A program made the position numbers and the translations under genes. Shown in pieces: positions 34,962-43,403 of a stretch of DNA of 64,000 nt. The DNA is from an uncultured Eubacterium sp. (GTDB taxonomy: Bacteria; Bacillota; Clostridia; Lachnospirales; Lachnospiraceae), in assembly GCA_910578975.1 (NCBI GenBank), contig CAJTRZ010000005.1, forward strand, positions 90,326 to 154,325, given 5' to 3'. How positions within the stretch are numbered: position 1 is the first letter of the stretch; every line of letters begins with the position of its first letter. The notes beneath the pieces were generated by a model. It saw only the letters and a list, made by a program, of their open reading frames with translations. It did no database searches and was not told where the DNA came from.

Positions 34962-37427
34962 ATGGGAAGTAATAAGTTTACCAGACAGACAGTAGAGGCT
35001 ATCGGTTATGCGAAAAATGCGGCTATTGATCTGGGGATGAATTACATTGGCACAGAGCATATATTAGCCGGAATATCGAAAGTTACAGATGGTGTGGCAG
35101 CTAATATTTTATATAATTATAATTTAGTCTATAATGATATTATTTCTGCCATTGAAGAGGATATGGGAATAAAGTCAAAGGTTCGGTCGAAATCCAGAGC
35201 AAAGAATATTATGCCGTCTAACAGGGCACATTCGTTAATGGGAAGAGCTGCACAGGAAGCATTGGAGCAGGGGTTGCCACAGATTGGTACAGAACATCTG
35301 TTGTTAGCTATCATAGCAGATACTGACTGTGAGGCGTATTGCATTTTAGCCAGTTTTGGTGTTAATATGAAAAAAATTTGTGCTGACATATTGAGACTTA
35401 CCAACAGAGATGCCAGCGACGTAAAAAAATATATTAAATCTGAAAAAAAAGGCAGAGCAAATTCTAATACACAAACTCCTACATTAGAGAAATACGGAAG
35501 GGATTTGACGGCAGAGGCGAAAGCCAATAAGCTGGATCCGGTTGTGGGGCGTGAAAATGAAATACAGAGAATTATACAGATTCTTAGCAGACGAACAAAG
35601 AATAATCCATGTCTGATGGGAGAGCCAGGAGTGGGAAAGACAGCGATTGTAGAAGCTATTGCCTGGCGTATTTGTGAGGGAACTGTACCAAAAACAATGT
35701 CAGGTAAGAGAGTGTTTAGTCTGGACTTATCAGGCGCAGTAGCAGGGTCAAAGTATCGAGGCGAGTTTGAGGAACGCCTAAAAAAAATTATTGATGAAGT
35801 TGAGAATTCGGGTAATGTTATTTTATTTATAGATGAAATTCATACAATTATTGGTGCCGGTGGGGCAGAAGGCTCTATGGATGCTTCAAATATATTAAAG
35901 CCATCTTTGACAAAAGGAAAATTACAAATTATCGGAGCGACAACTATTTCAGAATACCGGAAATATTTTGAAAAAGATGCGGCTCTTGAGAGGAGGTTTC
36001 AGCCGGTACATGTAGAAGAGCCAACTGAGGAACATGCAGTAGAAATTTTAAAGGGCCTGAGAAGTTCTTATGAGGAGTTTCATAATGTGAAAATCACTGA
36101 TGAAGCGATTTATGCAGCGGTAAAACTTTCATCAAGATATATTAATGATAGAAATCTGCCGGATAAAGCGATAGACTTAGTAGATGAGGCATGCTCAAAA
36201 ATAAGAATTCGTGAAGTGCCAAAACCGAAGGTTGTAAAAGAACGTGAATTAGATGTGGCAGAATTGAATCTTGAATTAGAGATGTGTATCAGACATTCTG
36301 ATTTTAAGATGGCGACGGAGATAAAAAAAGAGTTAGATAAGGCTCAAAATAGATTACGCCGTGCTGTTGCAAAATGGGAAGGAAGATCAGAAGAGAATAA
36401 ACCAGAGATAACAGAAAGTTCTATTGAGGATATTGTTGCTATGTGGACTGGGATACCTGTGACCAGATTAGAAAAAAATGAGCAGAAGCGTCTTCTTGAT
36501 TTGGAAAACATTCTGCACAAGAGAATGATTGGGCAAAAAGAGGCAGTCAGTGCTGTGGCAAAAGCGGTAAGAAGAGGACGCGTAGGATTGAAAAATCCGA
36601 ACAGACCAATTGGTTCTTTCTTGTTCCTGGGTCCTACAGGTGTAGGAAAGACCGAACTTTCAAAGACTTTAGCAGAGGCAGTATTCGGCACAGAGGATTC
36701 CATTATCAGAGTAGATATGTCGGAGTACATGGAGAAGCACAGTGTTTCAAAACTGATAGGTTCGCCTCCGGGGTATGTTGGGTTTGAGGATGGAGGTCAA
36801 TTATGTGACAAGGTCCGTCAGAATCCCTATTCTGTTGTTCTGTTTGATGAAATTGAGAAGGCACATCCTGATGTGTTTAATGTTTTACTTCAGGTGTTAG
36901 ATGATGGACATATTACTGATTCTAAAGGAAGAAAAGTAAGTTTTAAAAATACAATCATTATTATGACAAGTAATGCAGGAGCAAACCGGATTGTGGATCC
37001 AAAACATCTGGGATTTCGTCAAGGAGATACAGAGAAACAGGATTATGAGAAAATGAAGTCCAATGTAATGGAAGAAGTTAAACAAATGTTTAAACCCGAG
37101 TTTATTAATCGAATTGATGACATTATTGTATTCCACACATTGTCTGAAAATGAGGTTAAAAGTATTGTTGGTCTGATGTTGAAAGGTCTGGCAAAACAGG
37201 TTCAGGAACAGATGGATATTCATTTGACATTTACAGCAGGTCTAAAGGCATACATTGCAAAGGAAAGTTATGATAAAAAGTATGGTGCAAGACCATTGAG
37301 AAGAATGATTCAGAATAAGGTGGAAGATCAGCTTGCAGAGGAAATACTTGCTGAAAATGTGTGCAAAGGACAGCAGGTCAGTGTCGGATATAAAAATAAT
37401 CAGGTTTCTTTTACAGTGAAAAGTTAA
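34962..37427 (+). CDS. clpC: ClpC-type AAA+ unfoldase
   Basis: ClpC unfolds proteins and feeds them to the ClpP protease. The 821-residue protein has two N-terminal Clp_N repeats (IGTEHILAGI and IGTEHLLLAI). The first AAA+ domain has Walker A GEPGVGKTAIVEA near residue 225. A middle coiled-coil/UVR-like segment (EMCIRHSDFKMATEIKKELDKAQNRL) follows. The second AAA+ domain has GPTGVGKTELSK and the DEIEKAHPDVFNVLLQ Walker B. The C-terminal VGYKNNQVSF is normal. The usual ctsR-mcsA-mcsB partners are absent on both sides, and no CtsR heptad repeat is visible upstream. A perfect TATAAT lies at 34925-34930 without a clear -35. GGAGG precedes the ATG. Confidence 0.94.
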   Translation: MGSNKFTRQTVEAIGYAKNAAIDLGMNYIGTEHILAGISKVTDGVAANILYNYNLVYNDIISAIEEDMGIKSKVRSKSRAKNIMPSNRAHSLMGRAAQEALEQGLPQIGTEHLLLAIIADTDCEAYCILASFGVNMKKICADILRLTNRDASDVKKYIKSEKKGRANSNTQTPTLEKYGRDLTAEAKANKLDPVVGRENEIQRIIQILSRRTKNNPCLMGEPGVGKTAIVEAIAWRICEGTVPKTMSGKRVFSLDLSGAVAGSKYRGEFEERLKKIIDEVENSGNVILFIDEIHTIIGAGGAEGSMDASNILKPSLTKGKLQIIGATTISEYRKYFEKDAALERRFQPVHVEEPTEEHAVEILKGLRSSYEEFHNVKITDEAIYAAVKLSSRYINDRNLPDKAIDLVDEACSKIRIREVPKPKVVKERELDVAELNLELEMCIRHSDFKMATEIKKELDKAQNRLRRAVAKWEGRSEENKPEITESSIEDIVAMWTGIPVTRLEKNEQKRLLDLENILHKRMIGQKEAVSAVAKAVRRGRVGLKNPNRPIGSFLFLGPTGVGKTELSKTLAEAVFGTEDSIIRVDMSEYMEKHSVSKLIGSPPGYVGFEDGGQLCDKVRQNPYSVVLFDEIEKAHPDVFNVLLQVLDDGHITDSKGRKVSFKNTIIIMTSNAGANRIVDPKHLGFRQGDTEKQDYEKMKSNVMEEVKQMFKPEFINRIDDIIVFHTLSENEVKSIVGLMLKGLAKQVQEQMDIHLTFTAGLKAYIAKESYDKKYGARPLRRMIQNKVEDQLAEEILAENVCKGQQVSVGYKNNQVSFTVKS

Positions 37428-37527
37428 GTAATGGAAAGTGTAAAAAAATGATGTAAAATTTGACACGATATGATAGAATATCTTAAAAGATAAAGTCGCT
37501 CAGGGCGAATGAAAACAGGAGGATGAA

Positions 37528-37941
37528 ATGGCAATTATAAAGGAATTAATCAAAAAAGAAAGTAACGGTACAATCAGTTTTGGAAATTATCAGTTAGGTG
37601 AGAAAAAGAAACTCTCAGATTTTGAGGTTTCCGGTGATATGTATAAAGTAAAGACATGGAGTGAGATTACAAAATTAGAGAGAAATGGTACTTTCGTTTA
37701 TGAATCAATTCCGGGTACAGCAGTAAATGTATTTAAGGAGACAACAGATGAAGTAAGTTTTTTCGTGGATGGCACAGGAAATACACAGATTACTTTAGAG
37801 TTAGAGTCAAATAAAGAATACAAAGTTATTGTTGGGGAGAGAGAATTGGGAGTTTCAAAAACAGATATTGGTGGAAAGCTTACATTTGATGTGGAACTTC
37901 AGGAGGGTGCTATGGCAATGGTAAAGGTTGTAGCAGCATAA
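37528..37941 (+). CDS. Small conserved beta-rich protein, unknown function
   Basis: The 137-residue protein has no signal peptide or membrane segment. The sequence alternates short strands (ISFGNYQLGEKKKLSDFEV, DMYKVKTWSEITKLERNGTFVYESIPG, EVSFFVDGTGNTQITLELESNKEYKVIVGERELG). Such proteins are widespread in Clostridiales and are sometimes labelled endosialidase, a name for which I see no support here. AGGAGG lies before the ATG, and a TTGACA box is present at 37460-37465. A long inverted repeat follows the gene. It sits between clpC and radA, which does not reveal a role. Confidence 0.75.
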   Translation: MAIIKELIKKESNGTISFGNYQLGEKKKLSDFEVSGDMYKVKTWSEITKLERNGTFVYESIPGTAVNVFKETTDEVSFFVDGTGNTQITLELESNKEYKVIVGERELGVSKTDIGGKLTFDVELQEGAMAMVKVVAA

Positions 37942-37956
37942 AGTGAATATATGAGC

Positions 37957-38030
37957 AGAATGTCGCATCAATAGTTTTGTTGGAATATAAAGTATTCTGG
38001 CAAAAGAATTGATGCGACATTCTTAGTTTT
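37957..38030 (+). terminator. Terminator between the small protein gene and radA
   Basis: AGAATGTCGCATCAAT (37957-37972) pairs perfectly over 16 bp with 38008-38023, with a 35-nt loop, followed by TAGTTTT. Confidence 0.75.
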
Positions 38031-38057
38031 AAGCAAAAAGAAAAGGAAGAGTGAGAT

Positions 38058-39416
38058 ATGGCGAAATCAGATAAAACAGTATTTTTTTGCAAGGAATGTG
38101 GTTATGAATCTGCAAAATGGCTGGGACAGTGTCCAGGATGCAGAGAGGTGGGGACTTTTGTTGAAGAACCAACCGGACCGAGAAATAAAATTGTTAGGCG
38201 CAGTCTTTTGAATAGTATGCCAGTAGTCATTAATGAAGTAACTGCAAATGATGAAGAGAGAATAGGAACAGGGTTTAGTGAACTTGACCGTGTACTGGGC
38301 GGTGGTGTTGTTCCCGGCGGTCTGATTCTTGTCGGTGGAGATCCTGGGATTGGAAAGTCTACATTGCTTTTGCAGGTTTGTAGAAATATGTCAGCTGCTG
38401 GAAAGAAAATTCTTTACATATCAGGTGAAGAATCTTTAAAACAAATAAAGCTTCGTGCCAATAGAATGGGAGAGTTTTCAGATAATCTGAGTCTGCTGGC
38501 TGAAACAAGTCTAGATGCTATTGAAGCTGTTGTTGTGGAAACGAAACCTGATGCGGTGGTAATCGATTCTATCCAGACAATTTTTAGGGAAGATATCAGT
38601 TCGGCACCAGGGAGTGTCAGTCAGGTAAGGGAGTCTACCAATACCTTAATGCAGATGGCAAAGGGAAACACGATTCCTGTCTTTATTGTAGGACATGTGA
38701 CCAAAGAAGGAGTTGTTGCAGGTCCTAGAGTATTAGAACATATGGTTGACACTGTTCTTTATTTTGAAGGAGACAGGCATGCTGCGTATCGTATTTTACG
38801 TGGTGTAAAAAACAGGTTTGGTTCGACAAATGAGATAGGTGTTTTTGAAATGCGGGAGAATGGTTTGCAGCAGGTCTTAAATCCGTCAGAATTTATGTTG
38901 GAGGGAAGACCTACTGATGCACCGGGCTCAGTCGTTTCCTGTCTTATGGAAGGGACCAGACCGATACTTGTTGAAGTACAAGCATTGATTAACCATACTG
39001 CATTCGGAATGCCTAGGCGTACTTCTGTTGGAACAGACTATAATCGTGTGAATTTGTTGATGGCAGTTATTGAAAAGAGAACCGGCATACAGATGGGAGA
39101 TTATGATGCGTATGTAAATGTGGCAGGAGGAATGAAAATCAATGAACCAGCGATGGATTTAGCATTAGTTATGGCATTAATCAGCAGTTATAAAAATCGT
39201 GCAGTGGATTCAGGAACACTGGTATTTGGTGAGGTTGGTCTGTCAGGTGAGGTTCGTGCGGTATCTCAGGTGGAGCAGAGAGCTATGGAAGCAAAAAAAT
39301 TAGGATTTAAAAGATGTATTCTTCCTCAAGTGTCTATTAAGTCAATGAAAAAAATAGATGGAATTGAAATTGTGGGGGTAAGTAATATTAGAGAGGCTGG
39401 GGAAATTTTAGCATAA
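38058..39416 (+). CDS. radA: DNA repair protein RadA (Sms)
   Basis: RadA is a RecA-like helicase that helps branch migration during recombination. The 452-residue protein has an N-terminal C4 zinc finger (FFCKECGYESAKWLGQCPGCREVGTF), a Walker A GGDPGIGKSTLLLQV near residue 98, the RadA-specific KNRFGSTNEIGVFEM, and a C-terminal Lon-like domain with KINEPAMDLALVMALISSYKNR and EVGLSGEVRAVSQVEQR. All are complete. GGAAGAG precedes the ATG. In many Firmicutes radA follows clpC and disA; here a small gene intervenes and disA is absent. Confidence 0.96.
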   Translation: MAKSDKTVFFCKECGYESAKWLGQCPGCREVGTFVEEPTGPRNKIVRRSLLNSMPVVINEVTANDEERIGTGFSELDRVLGGGVVPGGLILVGGDPGIGKSTLLLQVCRNMSAAGKKILYISGEESLKQIKLRANRMGEFSDNLSLLAETSLDAIEAVVVETKPDAVVIDSIQTIFREDISSAPGSVSQVRESTNTLMQMAKGNTIPVFIVGHVTKEGVVAGPRVLEHMVDTVLYFEGDRHAAYRILRGVKNRFGSTNEIGVFEMRENGLQQVLNPSEFMLEGRPTDAPGSVVSCLMEGTRPILVEVQALINHTAFGMPRRTSVGTDYNRVNLLMAVIEKRTGIQMGDYDAYVNVAGGMKINEPAMDLALVMALISSYKNRAVDSGTLVFGEVGLSGEVRAVSQVEQRAMEAKKLGFKRCILPQVSIKSMKKIDGIEIVGVSNIREAGEILA

Positions 39417-39516
39417 GACATAAATAATAATTCTAAATTAGTGCATATTATTTTAAATAAAACAGGATTCTCAAATTGTTATCGTTTTTCTCTCAAAGTT
39501 ATATAAATAACATTTG

Positions 39517-39552
39517 ATAGTATTATATTCAAGTAAAAAAAATTAATACTAT
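39517..39552. repeat. Inverted repeat upstream of the arylsulfotransferase pair
   Basis: ATAGTATTA (39517-39525) and TAATACTAT (39544-39552) form a perfect 9-bp inverted repeat 25 bp before the first start codon. It may be an operator or a terminator for radA; a short T-run follows. Confidence 0.55.
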
Positions 39553-39577
39553 TTTTATAATGAGAGGAGAAAATGTA

Positions 39578-41236
39578 ATGAGAAGACTAAATATTGTTAT
39601 TGCAGGTATAGTGCTTGCATGTATAGGACTTTCAGGTTGTGGGAATACAAAAAACATTTCAGAGAAATCGACACAACCTGTAATAGAAAAAGTGCAGGAA
39701 AAAGAAGTCTCGGTTAATTTAAAGAGTATTGAAAACAGTTACAAACAAATGAGCGAAGTTTTTTCACAGAAGTTTCAAAATAATGTATTAGAGCAGATTA
39801 ATACATTAAAAAAATCCGGTAGTTACAGAATAGATAAACCATTGGCGATATATAATCCATTTGGAACAGTTGATAATGGTTTATATCTTTATTTTCAAAC
39901 AGAAGATGCATCGTATATAGAGTATACTGTTGAAACAGAAGGGTATGGTTCCTTTACGAGAATACTGAATAATGATTGTGAAAATAATTTAGCTACAGAG
40001 CACGAATATATGCTTATTGGTGCAATTCCGGGTCAGGAAAATAAAATTTCATTAAATCAATATAACAAAGATAATCGCTTAGTATCTACAATTAAATTCG
40101 ACTATAATGCACCTGAGTTGAAAAATGATTATGGATATCAATGCAAAATGGAAAAAGGAGACAGTTCTCAGGCATTGTCTGACGGACTGTATGTATCATT
40201 TTCTAATGGTATATCGATGTTTGATAATGGTGGAGTTATAAGATGCATTATGCCGGTTCAAAGTTCTATGCCACATAGGTTAGTGTTTGATGAAGATGGT
40301 AGTTTGTACTATGCTGCGAGTAAAAATAAACTTGTGAGAATGGAAAGAACGGGTTATGTTTCAAATATATATAATACAGGGAAATATGGTCTTCATCATG
40401 ATGTGATTATGGGAGAAAACAATAAAATCATCCTTTGCGGAACAGGAAAAAGTGGTGAAAGTGAAGAGGATCTGATAATAACAATAGACAGAGTCACTGG
40501 TGAAGTTGAAAAGATGGTTGACTTTAGAGAAATGTTTTCTGAATATTATAATAATACAACATGGGGAAAATTTACAAGTAAACGTTTAGACTGGTTCCAT
40601 ATTAATGGTATGACTTTAACAGATGAGGGTGATTTGATTATCAGCGCAAGGGAAATTTCTATTATTCTAAAGATAACTGATATATATAATGAGCCAAAGA
40701 TTGAATATATATTAGGTTCAGATAACTTTTTTAAGAATACAGAATATGAGAAATATTTATATAAGCCGGTTGGAGAAAAATTTTCTTTACACACCGGACA
40801 GCATTCTGTTGATTATATAACTGATGAGAGCCTGGAAAAAGGTCAGTATTATTTAACACTTTACAATAACAATATGGCAAATTCTACTTATGGCGCAACG
40901 ACATATGATTGGAGTGCAGATGATAACTATTTTGGTGCAACGTTTTTAGGGAAAATTGTAGATAATGATGAAGTAGATTCTTACTATTACAAATATTTGA
41001 TTGATGAAAATAAAAAGACTTTTGAACTAGTGGATTCAATTCCTGTAGATTATTCGGCAATCGTAAGTAGTGCTCAATTGATGAACAATGGAAATGTGAT
41101 TACCTGCAGTGGAATGAAGAAAAGTATTGCAGAGTATGACAGTGAAGGAAAACTAATTGCTAAATTTACGGGCATTGGAGAAGGTATGATTTACAGATGT
41201 TATAAGTACGATTTAAAAGGAAAATGGTTTAAATAA
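39578..41236 (+). CDS. Arylsulfate sulfotransferase-family lipoprotein (copy 1)
   Basis: The 552-residue protein has lipobox LSGC (MRRLNIVIAGIVLACIGLSGCGN), so it acts outside the cell. The body resembles arylsulfate sulfotransferases (ASST), beta-propeller enzymes that move sulfate between phenols without PAPS. Residues matching the ASST active site are visible: LHHDVI (His273/274), WFHINGM (His341), ISARE (Arg358) and TGQHSVD (His409). His252, His356, Arg374 and His436 are the catalytic set in E. coli AssT. The order and spacing are similar. No DsbA/DsbL-type partner is nearby. GAGGAG selects the start at 39578. The next gene begins at the base after the stop and is a paralogue. Confidence 0.85.
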   Translation: MRRLNIVIAGIVLACIGLSGCGNTKNISEKSTQPVIEKVQEKEVSVNLKSIENSYKQMSEVFSQKFQNNVLEQINTLKKSGSYRIDKPLAIYNPFGTVDNGLYLYFQTEDASYIEYTVETEGYGSFTRILNNDCENNLATEHEYMLIGAIPGQENKISLNQYNKDNRLVSTIKFDYNAPELKNDYGYQCKMEKGDSSQALSDGLYVSFSNGISMFDNGGVIRCIMPVQSSMPHRLVFDEDGSLYYAASKNKLVRMERTGYVSNIYNTGKYGLHHDVIMGENNKIILCGTGKSGESEEDLIITIDRVTGEVEKMVDFREMFSEYYNNTTWGKFTSKRLDWFHINGMTLTDEGDLIISAREISIILKITDIYNEPKIEYILGSDNFFKNTEYEKYLYKPVGEKFSLHTGQHSVDYITDESLEKGQYYLTLYNNNMANSTYGATTYDWSADDNYFGATFLGKIVDNDEVDSYYYKYLIDENKKTFELVDSIPVDYSAIVSSAQLMNNGNVITCSGMKKSIAEYDSEGKLIAKFTGIGEGMIYRCYKYDLKGKWFK

Positions 41237-42919
41237 ATGAAGATAAAAAATACATTAATGATTACATTGGTTTTGTTTGTGCTATTTACAGGAGCAGGAT
41301 GTAGTGATGTTTCTCAGAAATCTGATATCAGCCAGAATAAAGACAAACAAATCTATAACGAGCAGAAAAAACAGGGAATAGATATTATAAAGCTTAATAA
41401 TGCAAAAAATGATACATCTAAGATTTATGAAGCAGATTATCAAAATGATAAAAAGAATCAGATTGAGACTTTAAAGAAGAAACGTAAATATACAATGAAA
41501 TCTCCACTTCTGGTGGAAAACCCTTATGGAACAATCTCCAATGGGTTATATATCTTTTTTCGAACGAAGAGGGAGAGAAGTTTTGAGTATAAAGTAAGCA
41601 CAGAAGGGTATCCGGATTACAAAGCCAAATTAAATAATGGTGGAGTCGATAATTTGTCTACAGAACATGAGTACATGCTGTTGGGAGCAATACCAGGAGA
41701 AAAAAATACAATTACACTATATAAATTGAATAAAAAAGGTAAGCGGGTATGCTCTGTAAAATTTACATTTGTTCCGGAAAAAATAAAAAATGATTATGGT
41801 TATCAAAAGCAGGTAGAAGATGGAAAGAGTAAGCAGAAATTGTCGAATGGTCTTTATGTAATGTTTAGAAATGATATTACAAAGGGTTCTGATGGTATTT
41901 GTACAGTAATGTTTGATAACGAGGGAGTTGTGCGTTGTATTATTCCCATTATCAATTATAGAACAAATAGGTTGTTGTTTGACAAAGAAGGAATGTATCT
42001 TGAAGTAAGCAGAAATAAAATCGTCAGAATGGAACCGACAGGATACGTGAACCGAATTTATGATACAGGAATCTATAATCTGCATCATGACATGATTTTT
42101 GGAAAAAAGAACGACTTGTTAGTATGTGCAACGACAAGAGACAGTGATGTAGAAGAGGATATGATAATATCTGTAAATCTGGAAAGTGGAAAAGTATCAG
42201 AATTTATAGATATGAAAAAACTCTTGTCGGATTATTATGATAATGCAGTTTGGGGAGATTATAGAGGAATCTTGGATTGGATTCATATTAATTCATTAGA
42301 GTTTACATCTGATGGAGGGCTGTTAATCAGTGCCAGAGAGACTTCAACCATTATTAAAGTGAAAGAACCATATAGAAGAAAGAATATAGACTATCTGATT
42401 GGTTCAGAGAAGTTCTATAAAAATACGGCATATAGGACAAAAGTGTTGAAAAAAGTTGGGAAGTTTTCACTACAAGGTGGACAGCATTCTTTGCAGGTAA
42501 TTAATAACGACAGCTTAAAAGAAGGTCAGTACTATCTCGTATTATATAATAACAATTATACGAATTCGACTTATGGGGCGACAACATATAATTGGAAAAA
42601 TGACAATAATTATTATAATCAGGGATTTACGAAAAGTGGAAAAGGGGAGAATGTTGTTTCTTATTACTATAAATATTTAGTAGATGAGAAAAGAGGAACT
42701 GTAGAACTTGTTGATTCTATTGATGTAGAATATTCTTCTATTTTAAGCAGTGCACAGGTATATCAGGAAAATATTATAACGTTAAGTGGAAATCCACATG
42801 TGATTAATGAGTTTGACAGTGATGGAAAGTTAATCAGAAGATTTATAAGTCCGTCAAAAGGTTATACTTATCGCTGCTATAAGTATGATTTTGAAAAATT
42901 CTGGTTTTATAATAAATAA
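41237..42919 (+). CDS. Arylsulfate sulfotransferase-family lipoprotein (copy 2)
   Basis: The 560-residue protein has lipobox TGAGC (MKIKNTLMITLVLFVLFTGAGCSD). It aligns along its whole length with the upstream protein (for example SPLLVENPYGTISNGLYIFFRTK, LSTEHEYMLLGAIPGE, NLHHDMIFG, DWIHINSLEF, LLISARETS, GGQHSL, YYLVLYNNNYTNSTYGATTYNW), so the two are tandem duplicates that have diverged considerably. All four putative catalytic residues are kept. The ATG follows the stop of copy 1 without any gap, and a Shine-Dalgarno would lie within that gene (AAGG). The pair may differ in acceptor phenol. Confidence 0.85.
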   Translation: MKIKNTLMITLVLFVLFTGAGCSDVSQKSDISQNKDKQIYNEQKKQGIDIIKLNNAKNDTSKIYEADYQNDKKNQIETLKKKRKYTMKSPLLVENPYGTISNGLYIFFRTKRERSFEYKVSTEGYPDYKAKLNNGGVDNLSTEHEYMLLGAIPGEKNTITLYKLNKKGKRVCSVKFTFVPEKIKNDYGYQKQVEDGKSKQKLSNGLYVMFRNDITKGSDGICTVMFDNEGVVRCIIPIINYRTNRLLFDKEGMYLEVSRNKIVRMEPTGYVNRIYDTGIYNLHHDMIFGKKNDLLVCATTRDSDVEEDMIISVNLESGKVSEFIDMKKLLSDYYDNAVWGDYRGILDWIHINSLEFTSDGGLLISARETSTIIKVKEPYRRKNIDYLIGSEKFYKNTAYRTKVLKKVGKFSLQGGQHSLQVINNDSLKEGQYYLVLYNNNYTNSTYGATTYNWKNDNNYYNQGFTKSGKGENVVSYYYKYLVDEKRGTVELVDSIDVEYSSILSSAQVYQENIITLSGNPHVINEFDSDGKLIRRFISPSKGYTYRCYKYDFEKFWFYNK

Positions 42920-42929
42920 TGAAAGAAAG

Positions 42930-42958
42930 TTGACAAGACCGATGGATTATGGTATAAA
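42930..42958 (+). promoter_or_regulatory. Strong promoter of tRNA-Trp
   Basis: TTGACA (42930-42935), a 17-bp spacer and TATAAA (42953-42958), 23 bp before the tRNA. This is the closest match to consensus in the window. Confidence 0.85.
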
Positions 42959-42981
42959 TATCCTTGTGCAAAATTGCAGAT

Positions 42982-43052
42982 AGGGGCATAGTTCATCGGT
43001 AGAATAAGAGTCTCCAAAACTCCAGAGCTGGGTTCGATTCCTAGTGCCCCTG
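42982..43052 (+). tRNA. tRNA-Trp (anticodon CCA)
   Basis: The 71-nt sequence folds as a cloverleaf. The acceptor stem is AGGGGCA/TGCCCCT, with a GTTC/GAAT D stem. The anticodon loop is CTCCAAA with anticodon CCA, and the T arm CTGGG-TTCGATT-CCTAG is standard. The discriminator base is G. The CCA end is not encoded (CTAAAA follows). One A-C mismatch sits at the outer pair of the anticodon stem. It has its own promoter and terminator. Confidence 0.96.
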
Positions 43053-43057
43053 CTAAA

Positions 43058-43087
43058 AGAATCAGTCGAAAGGCTGGTTCTTTTTTT
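43058..43087 (+). terminator. Terminator of tRNA-Trp
   Basis: AGAATCAGTC (43058-43067), a GAAA loop, GGCTGGTTCT (43072-43081; two G-U pairs) and a T-run. Confidence 0.9.
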
Positions 43088-43089
43088 GT

Positions 43090-43403
43090 AGCAAAAGCCC
43101 GGAAAACAATATTGTGCTTGCACAAAATATTATTTGTCGGGCGTAAGAACAACGAGAAGCTGTGCTTTGAGACATTCGTTTGGGTAATCGAGTAGGAGCC
43201 AGCCTACTCGATTATTGGAAATCTCTCCGAATATCCTATATATAAAAAAAGGACACCATATAAAATATAGACCGTTGTTTTATATAGATATTCTATCGTA
43301 GTATATATGGTGGAAAAAAGGAAAGGAGTAGGATTGAAGCAAGGTATTAGATATTGTGTTAAAAAAATATAAAATAAATACTTATAACAATCCAAAGAGA
43401 ATC
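43090..43403. other. Intergenic region with two hairpins
   Basis: This gap between tRNA-Trp and the BspA-like gene holds a hairpin bounded by GCCCG (43097-43101) and CGGGC (43138-43142) with GTGCTTGCAC in its loop. A second, perfect 12-bp hairpin TAATCGAGTAGG (43185-43196) pairs with 43203-43214. A GGTGTC-type motif on the minus strand (43241-43257) also lies here. No gene is evident. Confidence 0.6.
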
